NCBI GenBank assembly: GCA_023374045.1 | Contig: CM041782.1 | Location: forward strand, 185,770,925-185,834,924 | Origin: Limonium bicolor | Taxonomy: Eukaryota > Streptophyta > Magnoliopsida > Caryophyllales > Plumbaginaceae | Length of the DNA: 64,000 bases | Reading direction: 5' to 3' | Part shown: piece by piece, positions 44,598 through 57,230 of the stretch | How the letters are laid out: every line of letters starts with the position of its first letter | How positions within the stretch are numbered: the first letter of the stretch is position 1 | The notes under the pieces: generated by a model | The model's database searches: none | Told to the model about the DNA's origin: nothing | What the model saw: the letters and a program-made list of their open reading frames with translations, nothing else | Translations under genes and position numbers: made by a program

Positions 44598-47500
44598 AAT
44601 TAACTTTAAGTAGCAAATATATATTACCGCAAAGAATTATGGTATAAAGTGTAATTAAATTAAATTTGGGAGCCATATAATAATAAAGCCAAAAATTAGA
44701 GGTTTAAATAAGTTTAAATGAAAATTATAAGATTTTATAAAGTTTTGGGGTTAAATGGTAATTTCTGAAAAATATGGGTACAAACCGTAATATATGGGAA
44801 TTAATGGTCAAGGAAATATTAAGGAGGTCAACCTTGACCATATGGTAGGTTTTGACCAAATTAGATAGGGAAAATTACATCGCCCACCCATGACGTTTGG
44901 CGAAATTACATAGCCCACCCACGAGGTTTCAAAAATTACTTTGCCCACCCATGTGGTTTCCATAATTTTACATCCAGCAACTTTTCTAATATTTGATCAA
45001 CTTAAAAGATGGTTAAATGATATCCAAATTTGATGAAACTTTACGTGGACGATGCTAAGGTGTTATATTTTTGTTCAATGCCAAATCCAAAGTTTTTTAA
45101 GGTCATATATGACCTGTGAGATCCAATGAAACATGAGACACGTTCATCAGGTCCCACAGATCATATATGAGCTTAAAAAACGTTGCATTTCACGTTTTAC
45201 CAAAATATAACACTTTAATATCGTCCATGTAAAATAGTGGAAAAAGTAATTTTGAAACCTCGTGGGTAGGCTGTGTAATTTTGCCAAACGTCATGGGTGG
45301 GTGATGTAATTTTCCTAAGTTAAATAACTTATTTAAGGTTTTATAATAAGATAAGTATTTAATTGTAACATTTTTATAACATATGTGGTAAATATGTTAT
45401 TACCGAAAGTTAAGGGTGTAAAATGGTGTTATAAACACCCATGGGCTATTAGTAATTTTTAGGAATTTATTTGGTTGATTTTGGAATTAAAATAAATTAT
45501 ATGTGTATAATATATAGTTATTATGCCATTATGACACTTTAGGTAAATATATGGGGTGGAAATGTGAAATACCAAAAGTATGTGGTTAGTAAGGGTAATT
45601 ATAACCCTTGGGTATAATTTGGTGATTTTAGAATTATATAAGAGTATTTAATAAGATATATGTATAATATATAGTTTTAATGATATTATGAAACTATATG
45701 TAATATATTGGGACAAATGGCAATTATAGAAAGTGTAAGGGTTGAAAAATAATATGGAACAGCATAGGGGTCCGTTCGCATATTGAGGAAAATATATAAC
45801 CATAGGTTATATTTAAATTAAGGTTTAAAATGTTATAATATATGATATATATTACATAACATTATATATGTGGTCAAATTATAAATTTGGAAAATTAAAG
45901 GGGTTGGAAATTAATTAAGAACAGAATAGGGTCTATTCGGAATTTTACAAAATATAACCATTGGTTATACCATTTTATAAGTTAAAAATGTTATATTATA
46001 TGATTAATATAACATGGTATTAATTATGGGGTGATTTTGTAAATAAAGGAAACTATGGATTATGGAAAAGAATAAGGTATAAATGTGTATGCCTATGAGG
46101 CAATATAATATAGTTTTGTATAAAAACTATATGTTATAAAGTAAAGGAAATAAAAATATCATATTATATGATATTAGTATATGGTATAACATTACATAAT
46201 GTTATGGGGTTAAAATGGAATTTAAATAAAATAAGGTGCTGTACCGAATTATTAAAGATTAGAAAATGAATTTTAGACTATGGTCTACAATGTTATAAAT
46301 GTTATAACAATTATATGGTATAAGGTGGTTTAAGGGAATTAATAATTAAGGACATTCACATTAAATAATGTGACAAACTATGAATAAATAAGATTTATAA
46401 ACTAAGGTATTTATTGAATAGACCTTAGGAGTTGTAATTATACAACATAAATTGTTACATAATATTAGGATAATAATATTAATATAATATAATACAACTA
46501 ATGGAAATAATCATCTAATAAGAGATGATAAAATGTAACATATAATATAAGAGTTTTATAACTCATGAAACTTACCTATATTGGTAAATATATACATATA
46601 CAAGAATAATGTATATAAGGATGGACATATATTATGGTTGGAAACCATATAATATAATGGTGGTGGTTATTACATAAAAATAGTTACAAACTATAAGTTA
46701 TAAGTTTTTGAATGGAAATGTAGTTTACTAAAGATAATGGATTATATAATACAATGTATTATAATGGATGGTGGAAAAATAATACAATATAATAAATAAT
46801 GCATGCATACATGCAACTATAGGTTATATACCTAAATTACATGATGGATAAGGTTAAAGAAAAATAACGAATTAAACTTAACAGTCGAAACATTTTGACA
46901 TACGAGTTTTAGTAACAAAGCCGACCGGTTTAGAGAAACCCGTAACAATTAACTGTAGAAATCCGGGGATGAACTGTCAGGGTTACTTGTTATTTGGAAA
47001 TACCGGATGTAGTTAGTCATGGAGACTGACTTATAGTTTATTACCGTTTAGATCATACTTCAGACAAAGGCGCTTGACGAGCTAGTGGTCTACACTGCGC
47101 ATCCTTGGTCTAAGGTGTACGGTATGTAAAGGGGTTTGATCCGAGTTGTCCTAAGGAATTCCTTGGGCTCGGATTTGGATGATATAACTTGTGTGTTATG
47201 TGTGTGGATATGTGTATGTGATTATGTGTTACTGCATTATTTATTTATGCACGAGCGTCCTACGGGACTAACACTACGTCGACTATAGATCGACTTATAT
47301 AAACATACATATACGTTATTGTGATGACATGACGGTTACTTAATATAATACCATTAGTATTAATATTAAGTATATGGTAACCTAAGTAAAACACTTAGGA
47401 ACGAGTCACGACATTGTCGGTCTCTAGAGCATGGATCTCGAACATGAATATGACCTAGATTACTTCTAGGTATGTGTGACCCATTGGGCAGCTAATTAAT

Positions 47501-48598
47501 AAATTATATTCTCCATAAGACTAAGAGCATATCTTAAACATTATGAGAGAGAGATGGTGTGAGTTGAGGTGAGGAATCCAGTGTAGTTTACGAACTACCT
47601 GGTTGCGCATTTGTGATCACTGAGGTGTTCCCGATCGGGTTCCGCTCCAGGTTTCTACCCAACGAGCCCTATTTGGATCGTGGGTCAGGTGGGTACGGCC
47701 TTTATATGGACGCCTTACGAGGCAAAGTGAATAGTCAGGGGCCTCCAGACCTCTGGCGAAATGAGCACCATTGTGTGTACGGGAGGACTACTGTCCATGG
47801 TGAGGTTATTGGGTTGTCCTAACTTGACGCCCAACTGGTAAATAAATAATTAGACATGGTTTGGATGGATGGGGCCTTGAAGGCCAAGGTAATTTAAATA
47901 TGGAAACCGTTCGCTACGACGATTGTACATTGTACATTATACTGCAATTATTTCGATATGTTCGATTATATAACTGTTGTTTGTGATATGGAATGAATGT
48001 TTGGATTGGATGGATGGTTATGTATTTATGAATGTTGGATTGGATGGATGGTTATGCATTTAAGCATGTATCTACAGTATTAATTATAACTGTAAAATGG
48101 TAAAGCATGAAACCAATCTAATAATAAGATGGCTAAAATGACTAAGTGACCAATAGGGTCCAGGCCCGGCATACTCAGCGTTTATCGCTGGTACTACACT
48201 CATTGCAGGTTGATGATCATTGTCGAAGCCGAAGTGCGGGAACAGGGTAGTTAGGGATTACTTTAATTACCGCACATAGAGTTTTTTTGTATAACAATGT
48301 TGTACTGGGATTGTATTATGGTACGGTTATGTATATTCGGGATTGGGTAGATGCTCACTTGTCGACGTTTATGGTTATGGACTTAGTATGATGTATAGGA
48401 ATATTCTCGTTATCACAGCGGTTAGCAGTTTGTTTATGTTGGTTGTTGGATATAGTTTGGCTTCATTACTCGCATGGGCGAGTAATGGCCGGTGACACCC
48501 GAGTGAGTATTGTTGTTGTTATTGTTTTTTCCGCTTTAAGATGTTTTATTTATTGCTACATGAGAGATTATTACGTGTTTAAGGAGAGGGGTGTTACA
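44598..48598 (+). repeat. Element A 3' LTR, second piece
   Basis: It continues the LTR from the duplicated GTTTT and matches 2798-6265, ending GGGGTGTTACA followed by the target duplication GGTCA. It contains the MITE and a ~60-bp stretch near 46325 absent from the 5' LTR. Confidence 0.93.
44868..45315. mobile_element. 448-bp fold-back MITE
   Basis: It is absent from the A 5' LTR, where the site reads GATA|AGTT at 3067-3074. The ends GGGAAAATTACATC and GATGTAATTTTCC are inverted. Complementarity continues inward, including CCCACCCATGACGTTTGGC and a second pair around TGGACGAT...GTGTTATATTTT, so nearly the whole element can fold on itself. The flanks suggest a TA duplication. Each end carries tandem variants of AAATTACnnnGCCCACCCA. 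It has no coding capacity; the superfamily is uncertain. Confidence 0.88.
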
Positions 48599-48690
48599 GG
48601 TCAACTATGGTCAAACCTTGGTCAACCTTGGTCTAACCACGGTCAAACATTGGACAATGGTCAAACCTTGATCAATGGTCAACTTTGACC
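48599..48690 (+). promoter_or_regulatory. Dense W-box-like array in the D LTR
   Basis: Six GGTCAA and one TTGACC word occur in 92 bp. TTGACC is the core of the W-box bound by WRKY factors. A GATGATGCAGT-type short tandem repeat follows (about 48691-48750). The 3' LTR copy is 53909-53976 plus 59805-59828, split by element E. Confidence 0.65.
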
Positions 48691-49290
48691 ATGATGATGC
48701 AGTGATGATGCAGTGGTGATGCAGTGATGATGCAGTGATAATGCAACGATGATGTCGGCATGACATAATGATGATGTAAGCGTCGAGGTGTCAAGAGATG
48801 ATTAGTTACACATGGTCCAATCAAGAGAAGCCTTGTGTCATCTTTATTAATGACTAAACTCCCTTAGGTGTCACTTTATCATTCGACAACAGTTGGAACC
48901 AATGAGGGTGAAACACGTGTCCTAACCATATTAATTATTCTTGTCCTTATATAATCATGAAGATGATAAGGCTTATCATCTTAATAATGAGGGGCGGCCA
49001 CACATGGAGGGTGAAAATAAATCCAAGCAAAATATCTATGATCCAAGGGCTGTAAGTGAAGACATCTTTCTTAACCTCATCACTATTCACTATTCTTGTC
49101 TTATTCTCATTATTAGCCATGCCACTTGTCTCCATCATTTAATATGGCCAGTTACACATGGATGGATGGGATTAGAGCTTGGATAGGTGTCTCTCATCTA
49201 AGGGCTCCTTAAGGATAAGGCTTATCTCTTTAATCATTGCACTTAGTTAATGAAGTAAAATGAACTCTTTTTGGAGTCCACTCACGCCAT

Positions 49291-49298
49291 CTATAAGA
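49291..49298 (+). promoter_or_regulatory. Predicted TATA box of the D 5' LTR
   Basis: CTATAAGA lies in CATCTATAAGAGGGAG, followed by a TTCCTCGCCTTCTTC leader. The same site in the 3' LTR is at about 60407-60414. Confidence 0.6.
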
Positions 49299-50802
49299 GG
49301 GAGTTGGGTTCTGATTTCCTCGCCTTCTTCACACACCCTCTCACCATTAGAATACCATAGAAGCTCATAGAACACAACACCCACCATTAGAGAAGAGAAT
49401 TCAAGCTAGAAATCAAGGAAAAGCAAGATTTCAAGGAGGGAGAAGTAGCTGGTGACCTTGGCCGAATTGGTTGGTGGAAGAAATTGATTCAATTAGCTAA
49501 GGAACTTGTAAGGTCGTGGCTAAAATGGCAAGGAGAGTCCAGGTAAGAACTATGCACACCATTTCTTTCTTTAAACCCTGATTTTGAGCTATAACTCTTG
49601 TTAATGGTAACTTACGAACCACAGATGATATTGAGCTTCAATTTTGACAGTATTGTTATATAGTTAATACTAGACTACGCTAAAAACTTCAGGCAAAAAT
49701 ACCTTTGGGAAGTAGGATAAATTCCAGGAAACCTTTAGAAAGGAAAAATGTGTTCTAACACTACATGAGTGATTTCGATGGGATTTCGTTAAGTTTGGTG
49801 TGTTATTATACCTATATACACTCATAATAATTGATTATAGGTGCTGGGAACTCGTGGTTAGACATAAAAATGCTAGGTTGAGGTGGGAGGGCATAAATGG
49901 TGCTTTAAGCCTTGAGACTTAGTTAAATAGGATTCCGAGGTTAATTTGAGATGAAATTTTAAGTGTAGTCTTATATTGTGAATTTAGATCCATGTTCAAA
50001 AATTCAGGTCGAAACTCCTTTGGGAAGTCATTCGAAGTATTAGGAAGTGATTTGGATAAAAGGTGTGCTTTAAGCTTGTATAAGTGTAATTGTGTGCTGG
50101 TTATTGGATTTAATGGTTTATCTGGTCATTATAGTCCTAATATGACTTGTGGTTTAAGTTTTAAGAGATGGTGAAGTGTAAAATATATAAGGAAGTCCTG
50201 CAAGTTCATATATGAGTGTTAAAACTTGGAACGAAGGAAAATTGCGTTTAAGTGTGGTTTTGGGTGTTTTGTTGCTTGGTTCAGCCTTGAAAGTTTTTGA
50301 ATGATATTATTTTAACTATTTATCAGAAAATGTGATGTGGATATCTTAACCCCTTTCCTAAGGATGATTGTGGTGTAATATTCTTCTGGAAGGTTTTGGA
50401 AATGATTTTTGAGTTATCCTTGTGTTGAATGTGATTTATGACTGATAAGAGATGAGTGGTGTTCTGGAGAGTGAATGGTATATTCATGGGAGGAGCTTAT
50501 TATTACATGAATTGTGAAGAATCTGTTAAGAGTTTTACTAATTAGAGTTTTGAAAGATTATAAATGTTGGATTGGAAATTGTGTTGTGTTGTATGTGATA
50601 CTATGTGATGGTGGACTTGCTGATTGGTTGGATGGTGATATTGAGAAAGGCTATGGTTAGCTCATTGTGAAAGAGCTATTTGGCAACAAATATTATAGTC
50701 ATTTATGGCTTGCCGTATTGCGACTAATTATTAGACTCCTACCAATGAATTGGGGTCGTCCTATGATCTACTCTTTGAGCTATGGTTAGCCTTAGGGGGT
50801 GT

Positions 50803-52384
50803 TGATAAGTGTCTAAATGAGCATGTTATTTAGGTGTATTTCATGTATAATATTAGCACTTTTCTTGCTCATTTCTCCACTTCGGTTAGTTTTCCTCTAG
50901 TTTATGTTTTATTGTTTATCTCACAAATTATTAGTTTAACATGAGGAAAACCGAGCCGGGAGTGAAGTAGACGGAGAGACGAACGCGTAGACGCAAACGG
51001 CTCAGAAAACAGAGTCCAAACGAAGAATCTAGAGCCAGTCGAAGTTCGTAGAAGGAAATAAGTCACGGTCAGCACAACAGCATAACAACCGCCTGCACAA
51101 CCGCGCCATACAGAGGTGGACACCACAGGCGGACCAGAGGCAGACAAGAGGCGGTTGTAGAGGCGGACAACACACAAACCGCCTTGTTTTGAGGCGGTTC
51201 CACAGGCGGACAAGAGTTAAATCGCGCCCAAAAATAGTTTTCTTCTTCGCGCGACTCTACAACTCGCCTTATCTATCTACCCCGCCGTCGCCTACCTTAT
51301 TTCGCTCACGCATCTCCAGCTCCTGTCCCCTGCAATAAATGAAGCATTCAATGCTTCAATCAGTGAAGAAATCAACAGAGGCAATCAACTGCAAGTCTTC
51401 TACGTAGTCTTCCTTTCTTCTATAAATAACCATCCACTGCAACCTTATACCAGTGCACGGAGAAAACCAGAAAATCACTCACACTCATCTCATCTCATTC
51501 TCTTCCACTAAATCGCTTCCGTATACCATTTCACTCTAATTCACCCACTTCACTTATAATAACCTACGTACATGTTTCACTCTTCGACCTCTCCATTTCT
51601 CCATTCACTAATCACGTCTCCGTGCTGTTATTACGTCCAACCTCTGTCAGATTTATTACCAGTTAATATGTCTGGCTAAGGAGGATTTGCTCCGGGCAAG
51701 GTTTTAAATTATGGTTTACTAGCTGTGTAATATATTTCTACCGGTTAAAATAAATTCTGTTTGTTACGTTTAAAGTTTTGTTTCTCTCCCTTTTTAATAA
51801 ATTTCATCGATTTATTAAAAAGCCTTACTAAGTCTGTTTTTAATTTCATCGGTTAGAAACAGACGGGTTAATTAAGCCGTAAAACTGTAAGAACTTATTT
51901 TCATCGTTTAAGTTAATACATGTTGCAAGAATAAAGCCTCATACTCCTCTGCCGTTTACAGGCTTTTGCTCGAGTTTTCATCGGACCTTGCATTACAGGT
52001 AAACGAGTTCTTAAGAGTTTTCATCGGACCTTAAGAAAATTATAGGAATCTTGCCAAACTACTTTATTAAACCGGTAGAGTTAGCACAATTAATTAAATC
52101 ATATTAACCTGAACCCGGAGTTCCATTTAATTCATCTGCACTCAGTAATTTAATCTGCTCTTTTAATTCTCTAAAAACAAGTCAATTAACTTCCCCCCTT
52201 TTTGTGACAAGCTTAGGAACTGTTTTAACTCGCTTTAAGTCCCACGGTTTGACCCCGGCCACTTCTGTCTTCTATACTACTACGACCGGGTTTTAATTTG
52301 CAGCCCGACGAATATTTTGAGTATTAATTTCTCTCTTTTATCAATTTCACCTGTGCTAATAACTCACGATAAATCCAATCTGCA
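50803..52384 (+). mobile_element. Solo LTR related to element E
   Basis: It starts TGATAAGTGTCTAAATGAG and ends CCAATCTGCA, with target duplication GGTGT at 50798-50802 and 52385-52389. The first ~130 bp resemble the minus-strand start of the E LTR (TGATGAGTGTCCAAATGAG). Only one LTR is present, as after LTR-LTR recombination. No sister copy of this part of D is available to confirm the empty site. Confidence 0.8.
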
Positions 52385-53002
52385 GGTGTGCACACTTAAG
52401 GACATTGGGCCAGAGAATTGAGATTTGTGGATTTCACTTTGTGATTCCAGTGGGGTGTTGAGATTTAACCGATTCACGAGGTACGAATGTGATGGTATTC
52501 CAAGGGCAGGTAAACTCTTCTGTGTGATATACTCTTATTGCATGCCTCTGCTTGTGTGATGATGTTGGATGCTTACTTGTTATGCAAAGAGTTTTAAAGA
52601 AAGAATGAATTTTACAGGGTGTGATATTTGTTACTCAGCTTTGCTGACGTTTTCTGGTTTGTGCCTGTGGCCCCTTTGTGTGATTGCTTGCTGACCACAG
52701 ATTTGTGTTTATGGTTGCAGGTGAAGTTGATTCTTTGTGTGATATTGCTCTTGAGCTTGGGACAAGGGAACATGCCTACATAATTAGGAATTTTATTTAG
52801 TTGTAAGTGGCAAACTCCTTGGAGCATGTTCCAGGAGTTAGGTTGTAGGTGGATTAGCCTTAGCATCCACACTAGTTGGTGTGGGTGTGGCGGTAGCACT
52901 CCGATTTGGCTTAGGTGGTATTTAGTCTTCCGCTGTAAAATATTGTAGAAAGTTGTACAAAAAATAAATAAATTAGGGTGTAAAAACCGGGGTGTTACAG
53001 AG

Positions 53003-53014
53003 TGGTATCAGAGC
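53003..53014 (+). promoter_or_regulatory. Element D primer-binding site
   Basis: TGGTATCAGAGC, the iMet type, begins three bases after the LTR end GTGTTACA. Confidence 0.9.
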
Positions 53015-53692
53015 ACATTTGGTCTTTAGGGAGCTTTGGCTGAGTTAAGATTAAATCTAGGCTTAAAAATTTGACAAGCCGTGGGGATGGGAATTGAAGT
53101 TGCTTGTTACCTATTTGTTTGATTGTTTGGAATTAGTTGTGAACACAGATAATTGGGGCTATACAAGGATAATACTAGAACTTGTTTAATTGTGCAATTG
53201 CTTGAATCTGGCGTGGAAGGTTGACCTTGATCCTGGTCAGATCAAGGGTAACTGAACACAAATTGAGGTGGAAGGATAGTTCAACACTGGCACTGACCAT
53301 GGCAGGGTTGGAGGATTCCTGAAGCTTCATGCAAGTGATCATGAAAAATTAGATAAGAGTAGCGCAGTGGAAGCATGGTTGGTGTAAGACATAGGTGTTG
53401 ATTAGTGGTGAAATAATTGAGGATAGTTTAATATTAATATATAAGATTGATGCAATATGACACTTAAAGTGTTTGGCATGTTTATATGATCTAAATTATT
53501 ATCTTATTGCCATGTGGTGAAATATCTGAAGTAGATGGATTGTTATTGTACGTAGTGAATGTTGTCACTTTAAGTGGTGAATTATTTGTGGTGGTTGAGA
53601 ATCTTTGTGTTGTTATGTGGATATAATGCGTATAGTGGAGAAATAATGTTGATAAGTCTTATTGTTATGTGATGTGACTATGAGGTGAGTTC
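53015..53692 (+). other. Internal region of element D
   Basis: This stretch of about 0.68 kb has no ORF of note and no retrotransposon motif. Only the ends (PBS and hairpin-PPT) are recognisable. Confidence 0.8.
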
Positions 53693-53730
53693 AAGCTTCG
53701 GGGACGAAGCTTTGTTTAACGGGGGGAGAA
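53693..53730 (+). promoter_or_regulatory. Element D hairpin and polypurine tract
   Basis: Perfect 8-bp arms AAGCTTCG (53693-53700) and CGAAGCTT (53705-53712) flank loop GGGA. TTGTTTAACGGGGGGAGAA follows directly before the 3' LTR. Confidence 0.85.
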
Positions 53731-53981
53731 TGTAATACCCTGAATTTTTGTAACCCTAATGGAAACCTTAGATCCATAGGAATTATTAGAGAACACTAGG
53801 AAACCCTAGTGGTCGGGAATCAACCAAGAAACCTTGGAGAAACCCTAATTCAGAAAGTTCCGAAAAACACTGAAATTTCAGGGAGTTACTTAGAGTCCAA
53901 GAAGCCCCGATCAACTATGGTCAAACCTTGGTCAACCTTGGTCTAACCTCGGTCAAACATTGGACAATGGTAAAACCTTGG
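53731..53981 (+). repeat. Element D 3' LTR, first piece
   Basis: It matches 754-937 and then 48604-48668. Its sequence across the A insertion point gives the empty site of A. It is interrupted after CTTGG (53977-53981) by element E. Confidence 0.93.
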
Positions 53982-55448
53982 TGTTGGGCAAAACAGTGGT
54001 GAAACTATCTTGCTAACTATGGGCAGTGAACCCAATCATTGTAGTACAACAAGGTCGTATCCACAGGGACTTCGTAACTATCTAGCTAATTATAAGCTTA
54101 GTAAATGTGCAAGAGGATATATACAAAAGTGCATAAATGTAAATTATGGGTTTTGGGTTTTTGGGTTGTAAATGGAGAAATAAAGAAAAGCAATAAACAC
54201 TAAACTAACTATCTAGGATAGGTGTAGCCCGGGATGGATATTTGCACCCGTCCTCCCCTTACTACCGATTGTCGAACCTCGAACTCATAGCTAAACCACG
54301 GGAACGCTTAATTAATTAGCAACCTAATCTAGGCCTACTAATCCTAACCAATTTAATCGAGACTTCTCATTCAGCTAAGCCCCGGGTCAATTGATAGCAC
54401 TAAGCTCAAGTTCCACTAAGGTTGCAATGTAGTCTAATCTCAAAATTATCGAAATCAGAGTACACCGTTTTAGTCTCTAACAGTTTAGGATTCTATCTCT
54501 GAATACCATTTTGATAGAATCCCACAATAATGCTAAACTAATCGGTAGGCCAAACCAACAAATTTAACACATAGAAGACAAATTGAGCAAAACCCTTAAC
54601 AAATCCCCAAATCATGAGCAACAAGTTTAGAAGTCATAAACACTCAATAATCATCTTCATTAAGCTCAAAGACTAAAATAAAACATAAAAATAAGTTCAA
54701 GATTCAACAATGGAGGTTTTAGGGATTTTGGGGCAAAATCCGCATCCCAAGCTACAAGGAAACTACACAACCATTAAAGCACAAAAGAGAGAGAAGGGAG
54801 AAGAAATAGCCATGGGAGATTAAGGAAGAGCTTCAATGGAGGTGAGCCTTCTCCTCCTTCTTCTCTTCTTCTTCTTCATTCCCTTTCTTCTTCTTCTTCC
54901 CTCTTTTCTCTTGTTTTTCCGTCGTTTTTCTGTTCTGTGTCGAATACCCTCTCTCCCCTCTCTTTTCTCCTTTTAAAATCTGTTTTCTGGGCAAATTTTA
55001 CGACCGACCGACCTTGCGACCGGACTTGCAAGGTCGGTCGGAGTCAGTAGCGATTTTCGGGCGCGTTTTTAAGTTCGACCGAACTTGCAAGGTCGGTACC
55101 TAAGGTCGGTCGATTCAGTAGCTTGCAAAAACGCAAATCTGGGCAAAATTTCGACCCGACCGACCTTGCGACCGGACTTGCAAGGTCGGTCGGAGTCAGT
55201 ATAACTTCAAAACGCTGTATCTTCTTCGTTTTAACTCCGATTTTGGATCCGTTTGCGCCCACGCGTTCCTCTCTTCGTCTACTTTACTCCTAGCTATGTT
55301 ACTCCTCCTGTTTAAACAATAAATGTGTAAAACACCAATGAAACAAAAAACTAGAGGAAAACAAGCTAGAGTGGAGAAATGAGCATGAAAAGTGTTGATT
55401 AAACATATGAAATACACCCCTAAAACATGCTCATTTGGACACTCATCA
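53982..55448 (-). repeat. Element E 3' LTR
   Basis: It starts TGATGAGTGTCC on the minus strand at 55448. Relative to 58341-59804 it has an extra ~45 bp near 54690-54735 and a different block near 54985-55005. Confidence 0.95.
55001..55194. repeat. CCGACCTTGC / GCAAGGTCGG array in the E LTR
   Basis: There are three clusters of inverted partners, such as GACCGACCTTGC, GACTTGCAAGGTCGGTCGG and TTCGACCGAACTTGCAAGG. Intervals contain AGTCAGTA. The copy in the 5' LTR is 59364-59550. Confidence 0.8.
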
Positions 55449-55487
55449 CACCCCCACACTTACCTTTTTGCTTGTCCTCAAGCAAAA
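55449..55487 (-). promoter_or_regulatory. Element E hairpin and polypurine tract
   Basis: On the minus strand, perfect 9-bp arms TTTTGCTTG and CAAGCAAAA flank loop AGGA (55466-55487). AAGGTAAGTGTGGGGGTG then abuts the 3' LTR. Confidence 0.85.
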
Positions 55488-56175
55488 CCAAGCACCCATG
55501 CAAGTAAGGAATGCTCAAGACTAACAAACACTAACATGAATTGTAGGATAAAGAAGAAGCAAAAAGTGATTAAAACCTTTGAGGAGTGTGAACCATCTCT
55601 TAGTGGTGGCATGGGTGTGCTTAGGGCAAAACAAAATCTAGAGTTTCGGGGTATGATCCGAAGTGCTTCAAAGTTCTAAAGATTAGGTGACTTGGAGAGC
55701 TTTTACCATGTCCAACTTCTCTCAAGAATGGGCATTGAGAAGAAAACAAAAGGAAAAATAGATTTATGCATTTGTTTCACTTTTGCATAAGAGATGAGAA
55801 GATAAAATTTTGGCATCATGCCTTTGCATTTAAGAACACTCAACTCTCATTGTTGGTTAACAATGGCGTCTCACAAGTCCCTTGATGGATTTTCACAAAG
55901 AAGCACCCCTTAGCAATCCCTAAGAAAGAAGACAGAAGGAACCCCAAAGCAATAAAAATCCAACCATACAAGATCACTTGGCCACACCACATGTAAAATG
56001 CTCCTCAAAAGCAATCAAAATGAAAAATTTAAGCATTTATCCCACAATTCATAACAGTATTTGTTCTTAATGAGAACAACTCACAACACAAGGGTCCAAG
56101 TTTTTTATTTTGGACAATCGCAAGATAAGCATGAAGTATTAAGCATTTAAGCACACAATTCACCGAAAAGGTCAC

Positions 56176-56213
56176 TCCCCCACACTTAAATTGAACAATG
56201 TCCCCATTGTTCA
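56176..56213 (-). promoter_or_regulatory. Second hairpin-polypurine module of E
   Basis: Nine-bp arms TGAACAATG and CATTGTTCA flank loop GGGA (56192-56213, minus strand). AAGTGTGGGGGAG follows at about 56175-56187. Confidence 0.75.
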
Positions 56214-56406
56214 CCAATCAAAACCAGGGAAGATTCCAGAAGACCTTTGCGGGAAGCAGACAAAAGGAAAATCACACGGGACACAAACAAACAGTATAGC
56301 ACAGAGGCGATCCCCAGATTTGTAGATTCAAAATTAGAGAAGAGAGAACGAAAACTAAAAGGAACTAGTACTCCCCTGAGATTGCTATTGCTATCAGTTT
56401 GTAGAA

Positions 56407-56436
56407 CTCCCCCACACTTGAGCTTCAGCCTCAAGT
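56407..56436 (-). promoter_or_regulatory. Third hairpin-polypurine module of E
   Basis: Seven-bp arms ACTTGAG and CTCAAGT (56416-56436) with a 7-base loop run into AAGTGTGGGGGAG. The loop is longer than in the other modules. Confidence 0.55.
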
Positions 56437-57230
56437 AGTGTAGCTTAGTTGCGGTGTGGAATTGAAATTGCACCCGCATAAAACACTAGAAGCTACCAAA
56501 CTACAACTGGAGTTAAGGGTTAGCAAAAACAAAACCAAAGGAGAACGAAAACAAAAACAGGAAATAAAAATAGTGGAGTCGTTGTGGGCAAATATTAAAG
56601 GAAGGGTGAAACGAGTACTCCCCGATAAGATGCGGATGGAAGATAGGGTGCCCGCACAATTTCTAGTGAGAGGGGTCGTTGAGGTGCTACCTTCAATCGT
56701 TGGAGATGAAGGTCCTCTTGGAAAATTTCGCCAGAGGTTCCTTTGTAATTGTTCCTAATTCCATCCCTTTTTCAGAGGGGCTTACCTGTTTCCAAAATAT
56801 TCACAACACAAACGCCACCAATTGGGCGTAAAAGGGCAAGTCCAAAGAATGCCAAAATAGCCCATTATTGAAAACAATGCAAAATCTAAACTAACAGAAT
56901 TTAAAAGACAAGACACGAAATGAAATCCGGGTTGCCTCCGGTAAGCGGCCCTTCTTTAAGGTCTTTGGCTAGACCATACCACCGTGAAGTCATCCGGGAT
57001 CGAATATGAACGTTGAAGTCGGCTTCAACGGGTGGGTTGGGCAGGCATCATCTTGCAATGAAGAACGACCCGGATCAAAAGGAAATGTGGCCTCAACACT
57101 TAGGATGTGAAAGTGTAAACTCCACCGATCGTTCATCAGGTGGAAGTGTTGAGGTGGGTGATCCTTGGTACGAGGATCAAACTGTGGTGGAGCCTCCTCT
57201 TCAAATTCAAGGATGCAAACATCCTTATCT

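Larger units (their letters stand above)
938..48598 (+). mobile_element. Element A, degenerate Tekay-like Ty3/Gypsy retrotransposon
   Basis: The LTRs start TGAAATACCCCAAAC at 938 and 10723 and end GTTACA at 6265 and 48598. The 5-bp target duplication GGTCA is at 933-937 and 48599-48603, and the empty site (GATCA) is in the D 3' LTR at 53909-53913. The 5' LTR is about 5.3 kb and the internal region about 4.5 kb. Only an intron-bearing gag is recognisable inside, and pol is essentially gone. LTR substitutions and indels are more numerous than in B, C or E, so A is the oldest of the inner elements. B and a MITE are nested in its 3' LTR. Confidence 0.92.
48599..52999 (+). repeat. Element D 5' LTR, second piece
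   Basis: It resumes at the second GGTCA and ends GTGTTACA three bases before the PBS. 48604-50180 aligns with 53914-53981 plus 59805-61298. The rest has no partner in the window because F interrupts the 3' LTR. A solo LTR lies at 50803-52384. Confidence 0.88.
55488..57230 (-). other. Non-coding region of element E with extra PPT modules
   Basis: No protein motif was found. Two further hairpin-PPT modules lie at 56176-56213 and 56407-56436. Near 57180-57230 the minus strand still encodes a third copy of the acidic repeat of the neighbouring ORF (VCILEFEEE), beyond its stop. Confidence 0.65.
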
